From Burkholderiales bacterium (GTDB lineage Bacteria; Pseudomonadota; Gammaproteobacteria; Burkholderiales; Burkholderiaceae_C): 51,882 nt of DNA. Positions 28,901 to 38,133 of the stretch are shown here, piece by piece. Every line of letters begins with the position of its first letter. Position 1 is the stretch's first letter. Location of the stretch: positions 1-51,882 of the forward strand of contig JAJUGJ010000025.1 in NCBI GenBank assembly GCA_029268225.1. The letters run 5' to 3'. The translations under genes and the position numbers were made by a program. The notes beneath the pieces were generated by a model. It ran no database searches and had not been told where the DNA came from. It saw nothing but the letters and a program-made list of their open reading frames with translations.

Positions 28901-31900
28901 AAAGTCGTCTCGCACATCAGCAGCCCACGAGCGTCGGTCGTGCCGCTGCACACCGAGCCCAGGTTCTTCACTTCGGTGCGGTTGTCATAGGCGTAAAAGC
29001 CCCCGACGATGCGCTTGCGGGTACTGAAGGTTTGGCTGAGGCGAGCTTGTACGCTCACGTTCTGCCCCTTCAGCGGCTGGCCACGGGTGTCCAAGGCCAC
29101 CACCTGGAAACGGGTAATACCTTGGGCATCGCCCCCGGTACCAGTCCAACGGGCGCTGCGGATGCCCAGCACCACCGACGATGGCCAAATGGGCACCGAG
29201 GTGGCCACGGTCTGGACCTCGCCATTGGGGTCGGTGAAGGTCATCTCGGCGTGCAGCAGGCCAGGGCGAGCGCGTTGCGGCAAGTCCTTCAGCAGCACCT
29301 TGGCGGCACCATCTCGGTCGGTGAGCAAGGCCAGCTTGTCCGCCACCACGCGATCGGCACCGGCACTTTCCCCCTCATCGCCCTCGTCTGCATCGTTGGC
29401 GTTTCGATCCGGTCTGGCCTGAGGCTCTTGAGGCGCTTCGAAGCTGTAGTCCTCGTAACCCGTGAAACGTGGGGTGCGCTCCTTCAGCACCGCTGTGACC
29501 TGAACCGGCGCTTGGGAGACCCCACCGCCTGACAGGTAGCGCAACTGTGCCGACAGCGTGATTTCCCGCGGTGCCAGTTGCACCTCCTTCGGCCCACTCA
29601 AGCGAGCGTCCACCAAAGGCAGGCGGAACTCTTCCACCCGGAAGCGACCGCTGCTCAGGCTGCGCCGACCATGACGGGCGTGGCCCTCCAGGCTCACCTC
29701 GTACAGCCCCAGCTTGGCCTCCTTCGGTATGCTCCAACTGGACAGGGCCTGCTGACGCGCTTGCCACGTCAGTGGCTGGCTGTATTCCGTGCCACTGCCC
29801 ACATGGGTGATCTTCACGGTGTCAGGCAGGTGCTCTTTGGGCACAGCGCCCAGACCCGTCCCAGTTTCTGCACGCATGAAGTGCTTCATGGACACGGTTT
29901 CGCCGGCCCGCAACAGCGTGCGATCCAGTACCGTGTGGGCTCGCTCGCTGTCGTCCTCGGACGCATGCTCCGGACTGACCGTGGGATGCTGGAAACGCCA
30001 GGGCTCAATCCCTTTTTGCCAATCGGTGAACACAAAGGCCAGATCGGTCTTGCCTTGATACGGACCGTCTTTCAAGACCTTGCGGGCGGTCACAAACAGC
30101 CCGTCTGACACGAGGCAGTTTGACGCGCGCGAGACGGCGAAAGCCTGCTGTACCTTGGCCAGACCATCTGAGTTGGTGCGCCCCCGCCATAAAGCCATCC
30201 CGCGACAGTCATTGATCGCCACCTCGGCATCGGGCACCGGTTTCCCTTTGTCGAGGGAGGTGACCCAAACCGAAGCGTCGTCACGCCCGAGCTTGACGTG
30301 CACACCCATGTTGCTCACCAGCACCCCGGTGCGCACATACATGGGGGCCTTGCGTGCCAGCAGGCTGGTCCCCAGTCGAACCGAGCTGAGCTCGATGACG
30401 TGATAGCCAGGCCCCTGCACGGGGATGCCCACCACCTCGAACGGTCGTGGGTCCTTCGCATCGGCGGCGGGCACAGTCAGCTTGCGGGCCTCTTTCACGC
30501 CGCCGAGCAGTGACAGCTCACGGGTCCCAATGCGCCTCTCCCGCTGGTATCGCTGCGGCTTGCCCTCCTCATCGGTCTCGCTCACCCACTCCATCCATTC
30601 AGACTTGGGTCGCCCCAGCTCCTGGGCGCTGAAACTGGACTCGTGGTAGCGACGCACCTTGGCCATCCAACGCAAGATTTCCGCATCGCTGTGGACCGAC
30701 TGCGTGCGCACGCCCAAAGACGCGTCGACCCCTTGGATGGTCAGCGATTTCTCGACATGGCGCACGGTCACCGGCACCAGCGGCGGCTGCCCAGGGTCCC
30801 CCATGAGCTCAATGACGCCAAACGGCGCCGCGGCAAACTTCGCCAGAGGCGGCATGCTCGATGTCGCGACCTTCAAAGGAAAGGCACCCGCGTTGGCCAA
30901 TGCGCGGCCACTCTCGTCGCGCAAATCCTTGGGCAACGCCACCGTGAAGGCACTGGACTCAGGCAACGGGGGCTGAAAACGCACCTCACTCACCGTATCG
31001 TCGCGTTCGTCCTTGCTCCAAAAAGGCGCAATGGCAGCCCCTGAGGCGGGCTGCAGACGGATCTGCTGTGCCAGCGTGCGACGTACGGGCGCAGACAGCT
31101 TCACCGTCATCGGCCGCAGCGGCAAACAAGGACTTTGCGCCCGTTCGCGCTCGCAACTGAATTCGGCCACGAAGGCAGTGCGCACCTGGAAGTCAAACAC
31201 CTGCGGCTGCCGCGTGACGATGCCGGGCGCCCCCCGGGAGGCAATGCCTGGCCCCCACACCAGCTTCATGCGAGCGCCGGCGGGCAAGGGGCGCTGACAG
31301 CGCAACAGCACACGGCTTGCAGCCTCAGCCCCCGTGATGCCCTGCTCTTGCACCACAGCAGCCAAGGGGGCGCCGCGCACCACAACCACAGGCAATCGCT
31401 CGCCCAGCCCCTCCACCTCGCAGTGTGCATGTTGGCTCACGCTGGCCTCATCCGCGGCCCCGGTCAAGGTCAGGAAGAAATGCGTGTCCTCCTCAATCTC
31501 GCCCCCACTGGGCTCGATGTCGCGCACTGCGGGTCCGCCTGTCTGGAACAGGTAGGACGTGGGCTGCAGCGCCCCGGCCTCTTTCAACTTGGGCATCCAC
31601 CCTGAACGGGGGGCCACCACACAGCGCACCCCAGGACCCAGGTCTTCCGCGAAGTCATACACCCAGACCTTGTCGGTCGCCCATCGCCCTCCTCCTGGCG
31701 GCACCGTCCCCTGACACTGGACGGTGAACGGATCATCGTGCCGCAGGTCCCCGAGCGGCGTCACGGGCTGGGCGAAGGTGATGCGAATCTGGCGAACCTG
31801 AGCCACCTCGCCCTGGGGCGACATCTGCCGCACCGAGGCAGCTTGCGCGGGCAAGGTCCCCAGCACCCCGAGCGTCCCCAATCCGACAGCAACACGCCAA

Positions 31901-31932
31901 CCCAGTTGCCAAATGCGGTGTCTCACGTTCAT
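25900..31932 (-). CDS. Bacterial alpha-2-macroglobulin (YfhM-like) with thioester motif
   Basis: 2010 residues, longer than E. coli YfhM (about 1650). The N-terminal signal peptide ends near LPAQAAS. Many MG-type beta domains follow, including an MG2 region starting near PMYVRTGVLVSNMGVHVKLG and the A2M region LLLWQGSVKLDARGEGLVQV. The thioester motif C1538-L-E-Q1541 lies in the alpha-helical TED region, so it can trap proteases covalently. The signal peptide has no lipobox, unlike the E. coli lipoprotein, so it may be soluble in the periplasm. A low-complexity acidic stretch is present at ~840-860 (NDADEGDEGESAG). It overlaps pbpC at its 3' end and likely starts the two-gene operon. Confidence 0.94.
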   Translation of the reverse strand: MNVRHRIWQLGWRVAVGLGTLGVLGTLPAQAASVRQMSPQGEVAQVRQIRITFAQPVTPLGDLRHDDPFTVQCQGTVPPGGGRWATDKVWVYDFAEDLGPGVRCVVAPRSGWMPKLKEAGALQPTSYLFQTGGPAVRDIEPSGGEIEEDTHFFLTLTGAADEASVSQHAHCEVEGLGERLPVVVVRGAPLAAVVQEQGITGAEAASRVLLRCQRPLPAGARMKLVWGPGIASRGAPGIVTRQPQVFDFQVRTAFVAEFSCERERAQSPCLPLRPMTVKLSAPVRRTLAQQIRLQPASGAAIAPFWSKDERDDTVSEVRFQPPLPESSAFTVALPKDLRDESGRALANAGAFPLKVATSSMPPLAKFAAAPFGVIELMGDPGQPPLVPVTVRHVEKSLTIQGVDASLGVRTQSVHSDAEILRWMAKVRRYHESSFSAQELGRPKSEWMEWVSETDEEGKPQRYQRERRIGTRELSLLGGVKEARKLTVPAADAKDPRPFEVVGIPVQGPGYHVIELSSVRLGTSLLARKAPMYVRTGVLVSNMGVHVKLGRDDASVWVTSLDKGKPVPDAEVAINDCRGMALWRGRTNSDGLAKVQQAFAVSRASNCLVSDGLFVTARKVLKDGPYQGKTDLAFVFTDWQKGIEPWRFQHPTVSPEHASEDDSERAHTVLDRTLLRAGETVSMKHFMRAETGTGLGAVPKEHLPDTVKITHVGSGTEYSQPLTWQARQQALSSWSIPKEAKLGLYEVSLEGHARHGRRSLSSGRFRVEEFRLPLVDARLSGPKEVQLAPREITLSAQLRYLSGGGVSQAPVQVTAVLKERTPRFTGYEDYSFEAPQEPQARPDRNANDADEGDEGESAGADRVVADKLALLTDRDGAAKVLLKDLPQRARPGLLHAEMTFTDPNGEVQTVATSVPIWPSSVVLGIRSARWTGTGGDAQGITRFQVVALDTRGQPLKGQNVSVQARLSQTFSTRKRIVGGFYAYDNRTEVKNLGSVCSGTTDARGLLMCETTLDEAGEIELIAQAKDSTQRRVQVATTVWVTRQGELWFSQDNDDRMDVLPEKQRYEPGETARLQVRMPFREATVLVSVEREGILEQRVMTLTGKAPVIELPIPKAKVGSDGELQSWAPNVYVSVMALRGRIREVPWYSFFTWGWRSPIEWAKAFWYEGREYQAPTAMVDLSKPAYKLGVAALRIGTAEHELKVDVTPEKFQYAVRQTAKVKVRVTHQGQPVQGDFAFAAVDESLLALSDNDSWKLLDAVLQERAWGVETSTAQNEIVGRRHYGRKAVAAGGGGGTGATRELFDTLLLWQGSVKLDARGEGLVQVPINDSLTSFRLVAVASSGLSRFGTGASTIRITQDLQMLPGLPPLVREGDRFEAIFTLRNTTSQPLRVQAKLAAQTERDDAAGTAAAAATLSLPSQEVELPADSARELRWPVDVPVGVRQLNWEGSVVASGKAGVSDRVKLMQQVMPAVPVRVMQATLTQLTGPYSLPVAPPADALTDAVGTTRQARGGIQLGLQATLTSDLPGLRRYFQQYPYVCLEQKVAKAVGLHDATLWADITRQLPSYLDADGLASYFPPMAGMSGQGTDYLTAHILAVSHEAGFALPDQAREAMLQGLAAYVQGRVQRQVWSPAGPRRSVMNDVRRLAAIEALSRYGRADARMLDTVSIAPQQWPTAALINWFNILQRVSTVPARDQRLLEAEQVLRSRMTFAGTTLGFSTEADDFWWWIMDSPDANAARMILAVLNRPAWQEDLPRMVVGALARQRHGAWLSTHANLWASLALDKFAQRFEKVPVSGVTRASLGGQTRAHQWASGPHKGDLSLPWAAAVASRTAAVSSLEVQHEGAGRPWLTVQALAAVPLKAPLQAGYAIRKSIRIQDVGPQAAPGGKAYGRGTVLRVRLEIDAQSDMTWVVVNDPVPGGATVLGSGLGRDSALAAAGERGEGVWPTYIERAFDGYRAYFDYLPKGRHVVEYTVRLNNPGRFQLPSTRVEAMYAPETFGEIPNAVVEVSP

Positions 31933-32072
31933 GGGGACGCTCTCATTTTTTATGACGATGATTGGCCGGCAGTCTAGCGAGGCCCGGTGACAGCGCCCAC
32001 CCCATCATGGGCGTATGAAAGGCGGACAACGCCAAGCGCAGAGACGCTGCCGTCCAGGCTGACACACGGGAA

Positions 32073-33335
32073 TCAGGCGCGCAAAACGCGCAGTGCCTGA
32101 TCCAGATCTGCGATCAGATCCTCCACCCGCTCCAAACCGATGGCCAAACGCACCAACGTGCCTTGCTTCCCGGCCAGAGGTCCGTACTGGCGCATGCCCT
32201 GCAGTTCATAAGGCATGACCAGACTGAGCGGGCCGCCCCACGAGTACCCAATCTTGAACAATTTCAGCGCGTCCACGAATGCCTCGACGCGGTCTTGCGT
32301 GAAGTGCTGCGCCTCGAACACCATGGACACCAGCCCACCCGCCGCGCGGCAGGTCTGCGACCAGTGCGCATGCCCGGGAGAGTCGGGCAAAGCGGGATGC
32401 AACACCTGCGAGATCTCAGGCCGCTCGATGAGCCACTTCGCGATCTGACGCGTGGACGCATCGTGGGCTGCGTAACGCACGGCCAAACTGGGCAAGCCGC
32501 GCAGCACCAATTCGGCGTCGTTCGCCCCCACCCCCAGCCCCAGCCGCATGTGGGTCATCTTCATGCGGTGGTGCAAGGTCGCATCGCGGGTGACGACAGC
32601 CCCCATCAACACATCGCCACCGCCCGAGGGGTACTTCGTCAGCGCGTGAATCGTCACATCCACGCCGAAAGCCTCGCCTTCCGGCGTCTGCCCCAATCGG
32701 AACGCGTCAAACGCCAAACCGGCGCCCCAAGTGTTGTCCAGCACGGTCACGACCTGCGGGTGGGCACGGGCGACCGCCAGCAGACCGGCCAGATCAGGAA
32801 ACTCCAGCGTCACGCTGCCGGCCGCTTCCAGCCAGACCAGCTTGGTTCGCTCGGTGATCTGTGCCGCCAGCGACGCCGGATCCTGTGGGTTGTACACCCG
32901 GTGCGTGATACCCCAATGGGCCAGTTCACCGCGCGCAAAATCCTTGCCCGGGCCATAGGCGTTGTCAGGGATCAGCACCTCGTCGCCTGAACGCAGCAGC
33001 GCCATGTCCACCAGCGCAATGGCCGCCAGGCCGGAGGGGACCAGCAAGGTCTGCAAGCCACCTTCCAGCGTGGCCAGACGCTCTTCCAGCGTGAAGGTGG
33101 TGGGGGTGCCGTGCAGGCCGTAGGTGTAGCCGCTCTTGTCCTTCCACTGCCGCGTCTTCAGGGCAGCGGTGTTCTCGAAAATCACCGTGGAAGCTTTGTG
33201 CACCCCTGGTTGCACCGTTTCGAACCCGCCGGGGGGCTGGTAAGGGTGGTGAATCAGGGCCGTGGCCACATCGTTCAGATGGGCCGGATCACCCGTTGGC
33301 AGGGAGGACAGGGAGGCGTTGGCAGGTGTGCTCAT
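32073..33335 (-). CDS. metC: Cystathionine beta-lyase
   Basis: 420 residues of the Cys/Met-metabolism PLP family. PLP-binding lysine K234 is in HALTKYPSGGGD, with D200-N-T upstream as the ring-nitrogen contact region, and SGYTYGLHGTPT at ~68-79 is typical of MetC-type lyases. It cleaves cystathionine to homocysteine, pyruvate and ammonia. The YGLHGTPT form distinguishes this group from cystathionine gamma-synthases (YSRxGNPT). A related C-S lyase activity on cystine cannot be excluded. The ATG at 33335 has no strong ribosome-binding site. No metB or other sulphur gene is adjacent; it lies between the macroglobulin gene and rimO. Confidence 0.93.
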   Translation of the reverse strand: MSTPANASLSSLPTGDPAHLNDVATALIHHPYQPPGGFETVQPGVHKASTVIFENTAALKTRQWKDKSGYTYGLHGTPTTFTLEERLATLEGGLQTLLVPSGLAAIALVDMALLRSGDEVLIPDNAYGPGKDFARGELAHWGITHRVYNPQDPASLAAQITERTKLVWLEAAGSVTLEFPDLAGLLAVARAHPQVVTVLDNTWGAGLAFDAFRLGQTPEGEAFGVDVTIHALTKYPSGGGDVLMGAVVTRDATLHHRMKMTHMRLGLGVGANDAELVLRGLPSLAVRYAAHDASTRQIAKWLIERPEISQVLHPALPDSPGHAHWSQTCRAAGGLVSMVFEAQHFTQDRVEAFVDALKLFKIGYSWGGPLSLVMPYELQGMRQYGPLAGKQGTLVRLAIGLERVEDLIADLDQALRVLRA

Positions 33336-33419
33336 GCGGGGATGCTAATGCACCCGCCGCATGAAAGAGGCCGCAAGCCATCCCGGCTGGGCCGACAACG
33401 TACGGACCCAACGCGCCGA

Positions 33420-34829
33420 TCAGATCGGCTGACCGATCAGGTCATGCCCTTCCACGGCCACGATGCGGGCCTTGGTGAACTCACCCACCTTCAGCGTCTT
33501 GCTGGCCTTCTGGGGCGGCAGCAGGCGCACCGTGCCGTCGATCTCAGGCGCATCGGCATAGGTACGACCCACACCGCCCTTGCGGCCCAAGGCTGGCGCA
33601 CTGTCGACCAGCACCTGCATGGTGGCGCCGACACGGCGTTGCAGCTTGGCGATCGACACCTCTTCGGCCACGGCCATGAAGCGGGCACGACGCTCTTCGC
33701 GCACCTCGTCAGGCAAGGCGCCTTCCAACTCGTTGGCCGGCGCGCCTTCGATCGGCGAGTAGGCAAAGCAGCCGGCACGGTCGATCTCGGCCTCGCGCAG
33801 GAAGTCCAGCAGGTACTGGAACTCCTCTTCCGTCTCACCAGGGAAGCCGGCAATGAAGGTCGAGCGCACGACGATTTCCGGGCAGATCTCGCGCCAGCGA
33901 CGCAGGCGGTCGAGGTTCTTTTCACCGTTGGCCGGGCGCTTCATGCGCTTGAGCACATCGGGGTGGGCGTGCTGGAACGGCACATCCAGGTACGGCAGGA
34001 TCAGACCTTCGGCCATCAACGGCACGATCTCGTCCACGTGCGGGTAGGGGTAGACATAGTGCAGGCGTACCCAGGCACCGTGCTCACGCGCCATCTCGCC
34101 CAACTGTTTGGCCAGGTCGTACATGCGAGTCTTGACCGGCTTGCCGTCCCAGAAACCGGTGCGGTACTTGACGTCCACGCCATAGGCACTGGTGTCCTGG
34201 CTGATGACCAGCAACTCCTTCACGCCCGACTCGAACAGGGCCTTGGCCTCACTCAGCACATCGCCAATCGGGCGCGACACCAGATCGCCCCGCATGCTGG
34301 GGATGATGCAGAAGGCACAGCGGTGGTTGCATCCCTCGCTGATCTTCAGGTAAGCGAAGTGCTTGGGCGTGAGCTTGATGCCCGCCACACCACGCGCCTC
34401 GGGCACCAGGTCAATGAAGGGGTCGTGGGGCTTGGGCACATGGATGTGCACCGCGTCCATCACTTCCTGGGTGGCGTGCGGCCCGGTCACGGCCAGCACC
34501 TTGGGGTGCACTTCCTTGATCAGGTTGCCGCCATCTGCACCCGCCTTGGCCCCCAGGCAGCCGGTGACGATCACCTTGCCGTTCTCGGCCAGCGCCTCAC
34601 CAATCGTGTCCAGGCTTTCCTTGACCGCATCGTCGATGAAACCGCAGGTGTTGACGATGACCATGTCGGCCCCGTCATAGGTCTTGCTGGTTTCATACCC
34701 CTCCGCACGCAGTTGCGTGAGGATCAATTCGGAGTCGGTCAGGGCCTTGGGGCAACCGAGTGAAACGAAGGCAATCTTGGGCGCCACGGCCGAGCCCGCA
34801 GCCGTGGAGGGTGTGTGTTCAGAACTCAT
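33420..34829 (-). CDS. rimO: Ribosomal protein S12 methylthiotransferase RimO
   Basis: 469 residues. A radical-SAM enzyme that methylthiolates an aspartate of ribosomal protein S12. The N-terminal UPF0004 domain has the auxiliary-cluster cysteines C26 (SLGCPKA), C62 (NTCGF) and C91 (TGCLGA). The radical-SAM cluster is C167-x3-C171-x2-C174 (GCNHRCAFC). A TRAM domain closes the protein. The order and spacing, plus [14 protein letters not shown], fit RimO rather than MiaB. The start at 34829 matches the family. It is transcribed alone on the minus strand, 79 nt after the end of a lipoprotein gene. Confidence 0.96.
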   Translation of the reverse strand: MSSEHTPSTAAGSAVAPKIAFVSLGCPKALTDSELILTQLRAEGYETSKTYDGADMVIVNTCGFIDDAVKESLDTIGEALAENGKVIVTGCLGAKAGADGGNLIKEVHPKVLAVTGPHATQEVMDAVHIHVPKPHDPFIDLVPEARGVAGIKLTPKHFAYLKISEGCNHRCAFCIIPSMRGDLVSRPIGDVLSEAKALFESGVKELLVISQDTSAYGVDVKYRTGFWDGKPVKTRMYDLAKQLGEMAREHGAWVRLHYVYPYPHVDEIVPLMAEGLILPYLDVPFQHAHPDVLKRMKRPANGEKNLDRLRRWREICPEIVVRSTFIAGFPGETEEEFQYLLDFLREAEIDRAGCFAYSPIEGAPANELEGALPDEVREERRARFMAVAEEVSIAKLQRRVGATMQVLVDSAPALGRKGGVGRTYADAPEIDGTVRLLPPQKASKTLKVGEFTKARIVAVEGHDLIGQPI

Positions 34830-34908
34830 GGGGCGAGATTGTCCGGCAAATCGGCCGCGCCCGACAGGAATTCATGCACAAGCCCCTGTATTCCGAGGCG
34901 GGCGCAGA

Positions 34909-35565
34909 TCAATCTCCGCAGAACAAACGGCACTTGGGTTTCAGCTTGAAATCGGCCAGAAACTTGTTGAAAGTTGCCTGATCCAGTGGCGCGTAATGCA
35001 ACTTGGGCGCCAGGTAACGCACCAGCCAGTACTCGTTTTCGTGGATGAAGCCGATGGACTGGCTCACATACTCCAGCCCCCAACTGTTGAAGCTGCGCGT
35101 TTCGAGTTTGAAGGCGTCCACGCCATCCAAGGTGACAGGCCGAATGGCGATGCGCTCCACCGTGCCGGGCAAGGGCTTGCCGTGATCGACCGGGAACAGC
35201 GCCAGCACACCCTCCTTTTCCTCGTCCTGGTAACGAGCGAGGTCCAGCTCGTTCTCCCGGAAGCCGCGCAACTGCAGTGTGGCCAGCTCGCTGGGCGCAG
35301 CATCGGGCTTCAGTGTGACCCCTGCAAACGCCTCGTCCAGCTCATGGTGCGTCACACTGATCTGCTGCAGGAAAAGGCCATCACGGGTGATCAGCAACAC
35401 ATCACTGTCGGTGGGCGCGCGCTTCCAACCTTCGGGCAAGGTCGCCACGTAGGCCCGTGCGGGCCCTTCAAAGCGCGCTTCTTTGCGGATGTTCTGCCAT
35501 TTGGGTGCACACCCGGCGCTCAACACTGCGATCGCCAGCAGCGTCACCCATGTCTTGATGCTCAT
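34909..35565 (-). CDS. Predicted lipoprotein, third gene of the M48-like cluster
   Basis: 218 residues. Signal sequence with lipobox LSAGC; the lipid-modified cysteine is C19. The mature part has ARAYVATLPEGWKRAP and ends with KPKCRLFCGD, so two further cysteines are near the C terminus. The block GLEYVSQSIGFIHENEYWLVRYLAP resembles the compact domains found in many surface lipoproteins, such as those likened to DcrB, but I do not assign a family. Its ATG overlaps the TGA of the M48-like gene (ATGA). It is probably produced in fixed proportion with that protein and may work with it at the envelope. Residues PKW after the cysteine suggest outer-membrane rather than inner-membrane sorting. Confidence 0.72.
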   Translation of the reverse strand: MSIKTWVTLLAIAVLSAGCAPKWQNIRKEARFEGPARAYVATLPEGWKRAPTDSDVLLITRDGLFLQQISVTHHELDEAFAGVTLKPDAAPSELATLQLRGFRENELDLARYQDEEKEGVLALFPVDHGKPLPGTVERIAIRPVTLDGVDAFKLETRSFNSWGLEYVSQSIGFIHENEYWLVRYLAPKLHYAPLDQATFNKFLADFKLKPKCRLFCGD

Positions 35566-37223
35566 TTCGAGGCCTCACTCAGTTTCTTGTCAATTTGTCG
35601 CAGATGCTGCTCGACGAATCCGCGCTCATCCCCTTCGGGCACAAACCTCAAGACTTTGCCCAAATGCTCTTTGGCCTCGGCCCATTGACCCCGTCGATAA
35701 GACAGGTTGCCGAGCAGCTTCCACATCCGAACGTCCTCTGGATGCTGAGCCAACAACTCTTGAGCCAAGGCCAAGCCCTTGTCCTGCAGGGCAGGGTCAT
35801 TGGTCGCCGCGTATCCTTCTGCCAGCAAAGCACGTACACGCTCAGGCAGCTTCCATGCCTGTCGCGGGCGCTCGATGTTGCGCATCAATCGTCGGTATCG
35901 CCCCGCCTCCAACTCGGCCTCCAGCAGAGGCATCACAAGCGGCACGATCGCCTGGTGATAAGCGACCTCTTCAGTGCCAGAGGCGTCAGGCGCAGCCGAC
36001 TTGGCACTCGCCCTCTCAGGTGCGAGCTCTGGCAATCCGGGCTCCAATCCATCAGGCACCACCGCGACCACATTGCTGGACGACAACACCACGACCACAT
36101 CGGGCTTGACGCCCGCCCCACCCGATTCAGGTTGCACATCAGAGGCATTACCGGGCACGCCCCCCGCTGCCTGCGGGACCATCGGGGCGGTTGCGGCGAC
36201 GGTGAGAGTCTGAGGAGAGGCCATCAACGCCGGAACAGCGCCTGCAGCAGGCCCATCCACTGCGGCCACCGTCGCCGGCAGAGTGCCGGGCACACCCGCC
36301 TCGCTTCGCCCCTGAAGTTCGCGCTCAAACTCTGCCAAAGCCTTCAACCGGTCCGACAAGCGATCTTCATTGGCATAAAAGACGGAGAACTTCTTCTCAT
36401 CCAGCACGGCCTCGTCATACAGACGCTGCATCACGCGCCGGTAGACCTCGGTTGACCCGTGCTTCTGCTGGATGAAGGCCATCGCATACCGATCCGACTC
36501 CTCCTCCAACGCATCCCTGAAACCGAAAATCGAGGATTTGACGACCATCCCGATCCCAGTCACCGACATGCTGCGAAAGAAACTGTCCGCCAGAATCTCC
36601 CTGAGTCGGTTCAGCCGGTCTTGCAAGATCTCGCGCCCGCTCGTGAGCAGCATCTCCTGCGACAGACTGGCCACGCTCTTGGCCAAATCCATCACACCCA
36701 CCCCGGTGGCAATCTTGGAGGCGATGTCTGCGGCATCCAAGGCGGTAGAGGCGATCACCTTCGCACCAGCCCCCATGCGCGCCGCATGCACTGTGCGCAC
36801 CGTGTGTCGGTGTGTGAAGTGCGCAATCTCACGAGCCAGAATCACCTGCAACTCGTCCTCCGAGTCGAGACGGAGCAACATGCCGGCACTCAGGTAGATG
36901 TCCCCATTCGCACTGGTGAACGCGAGCACATCGGCCTGATCAATCACAAACACAGTGACCTTGCGTGACAACTCCGGCCAGTGCTTCGTCAACACACCGC
37001 GCACCAGGCGCTGCATGGTCTCCACGGCTGGCGACGGCTTGCCGCGAATGAACTGCCCGCGCAGCAACTCGGCCTCGTCCCACAAACGCTCTTCCAGCTC
37101 ATCAGCAGCCTGAATGCTGGCCGCATCCGGAAACGGGTCATAGCCCACCAGCGCGTGCGCTGACAGGGCGCTCATGCCCCAGGCTGCGACGAACACCCAA
37201 GACCATGCCCACGGCCGTGCCAT
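35562..37223 (-). CDS. M48-like peptidase homologue with degenerate HExxH and C-terminal TPR-like repeats
   Basis: 553 residues. The signal peptide ends near LSAHALVGYD. The peptidase-like domain (~20-290) shows SANGDIYLSAGMLLRLDSED followed by AREIAHFTHRHTV, where canonical M48 proteins read HEIAH. The first zinc-binding histidine is R131 (codon CGT, 36831-36833), while E132, H135 and the third-ligand block E240-x3-D244 remain. The usual HP motif in the following helix is also replaced (FYANEDRLSDRLKAL). A Pro/Ala/Val-rich linker (~300-400) leads to TPR-like repeats ending KEHLGKVLRFVPEG, as in BepA-type chaperone-proteases. It may be an inactive, chaperone-like protein; that is inference. 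The start at 37223 follows GAGGGG. It is coupled to the lipoprotein genes on both sides. Confidence 0.82.
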   Translation of the reverse strand: MARPWAWSWVFVAAWGMSALSAHALVGYDPFPDAASIQAADELEERLWDEAELLRGQFIRGKPSPAVETMQRLVRGVLTKHWPELSRKVTVFVIDQADVLAFTSANGDIYLSAGMLLRLDSEDELQVILAREIAHFTHRHTVRTVHAARMGAGAKVIASTALDAADIASKIATGVGVMDLAKSVASLSQEMLLTSGREILQDRLNRLREILADSFFRSMSVTGIGMVVKSSIFGFRDALEEESDRYAMAFIQQKHGSTEVYRRVMQRLYDEAVLDEKKFSVFYANEDRLSDRLKALAEFERELQGRSEAGVPGTLPATVAAVDGPAAGAVPALMASPQTLTVAATAPMVPQAAGGVPGNASDVQPESGGAGVKPDVVVVLSSSNVVAVVPDGLEPGLPELAPERASAKSAAPDASGTEEVAYHQAIVPLVMPLLEAELEAGRYRRLMRNIERPRQAWKLPERVRALLAEGYAATNDPALQDKGLALAQELLAQHPEDVRMWKLLGNLSYRRGQWAEAKEHLGKVLRFVPEGDERGFVEQHLRQIDKKLSEASK

Positions 37224-37225
37224 GC

Positions 37226-37975
37226 TCAACGCCCCTCGCGAGATTTCAGCGAACGACGGAAATCTGACAGCACCGCTTCGGCCATCTCCTTCACGTCTTC
37301 TTCATCGGTCAAGGCCTTGCGGTTGGCCATGTCGCTGTCGAACATCAGGACATTGCCCGTCGCGACGTCGATCACGCCCAACACCACGGCGGCGGGCTGC
37401 GCGCTGAGCGACTCCCCGACCGGCAACACCGAGGTGATCGCATCGAACACCTTGCGTGAAGTGCTGCGAACCTTGTCCTTGCCAACCACCAACAAAGCCG
37501 TATCCAGTTGATGCCTGCGCGCCACATCGGCCATGCCGGCACCCAGGGTGTAGTCAAAGTAGTCTGCCTTGGTTGACCACGCGTCCACGGTCTTTTCCTT
37601 GACCAGCAGCATCTGGCTAACCATCGTGGCGAACAGGGCTCGGTGTTGCAAGACCAACGCTTGGTCTTCTTCGCTCAAGTCGTCAAAGCTGACCAGCTGG
37701 AAAGTCTGCTGAGCACGCCCAAGATCCTGCACATGCGCCGCGAGGGCCTTGGCGGCCTTTTTCTCTGCCGACACCACACGCTCTTCGGTCTTGCCGAAGG
37801 TCACCTCGGTGATCACGAAATCGGCTGGGACCACCAGCACCCGCCGGGGCGCATCCGACCTGCCTCCAGCCAGCTCAGACCGAACAATGCCGCGTGAGCC
37901 ACACCCGGCCAAACACACCAAGATCAACAGGGCACATGCCCAACGTCCCCACCGTGTCTCTGCAAAGTGACGCAT
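37226..37975 (-). CDS. Predicted lipoprotein, first gene of the M48-like cluster
   Basis: 249 residues. Signal sequence with lipobox CLAGC; the modified cysteine is C25, followed by GSR. The mature part starts with ...RRVLVVPADFVITEVTFG and has ATMVSQMLLVKEKTVDAW, with a later TALLVVGKDKVRSTSRK and VLGVIDVATGNVLMFDS. These alternating strands and the ATGxVL turn recall the LpoB/CsgG-like fold of envelope lipoproteins, but the match is only by eye. The stop codon ends two bases before the ATG of the M48-like gene. It faces the gcv promoter across about 160 nt and heads the cluster of three coupled genes. The function is unknown. Confidence 0.72.
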   Translation of the reverse strand: MRHFAETRWGRWACALLILVCLAGCGSRGIVRSELAGGRSDAPRRVLVVPADFVITEVTFGKTEERVVSAEKKAAKALAAHVQDLGRAQQTFQLVSFDDLSEEDQALVLQHRALFATMVSQMLLVKEKTVDAWSTKADYFDYTLGAGMADVARRHQLDTALLVVGKDKVRSTSRKVFDAITSVLPVGESLSAQPAAVVLGVIDVATGNVLMFDSDMANRKALTDEEDVKEMAEAVLSDFRRSLKSREGR

Positions 37976-38133
37976 CTTTTTTCATTCCCCACAGACTGAC
38001 GTCGACCACCCCGTTCACCCGGATCAGACCGCTCAATCTGCACAACAAATTTGAACGATCAAATGTAACTGCGCGTGCCATCCATGGCACCTCACACCCA
38101 CTTGCGTGAACCAAAAGGCGGTCTGATGTCACA

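Noticed and set aside
27607..29532. Open frame of 641 codons on the plus strand inside the macroglobulin gene
   Set aside because: Antisense shadow. The minus-strand frame has the A2M domains and the thioester motif.
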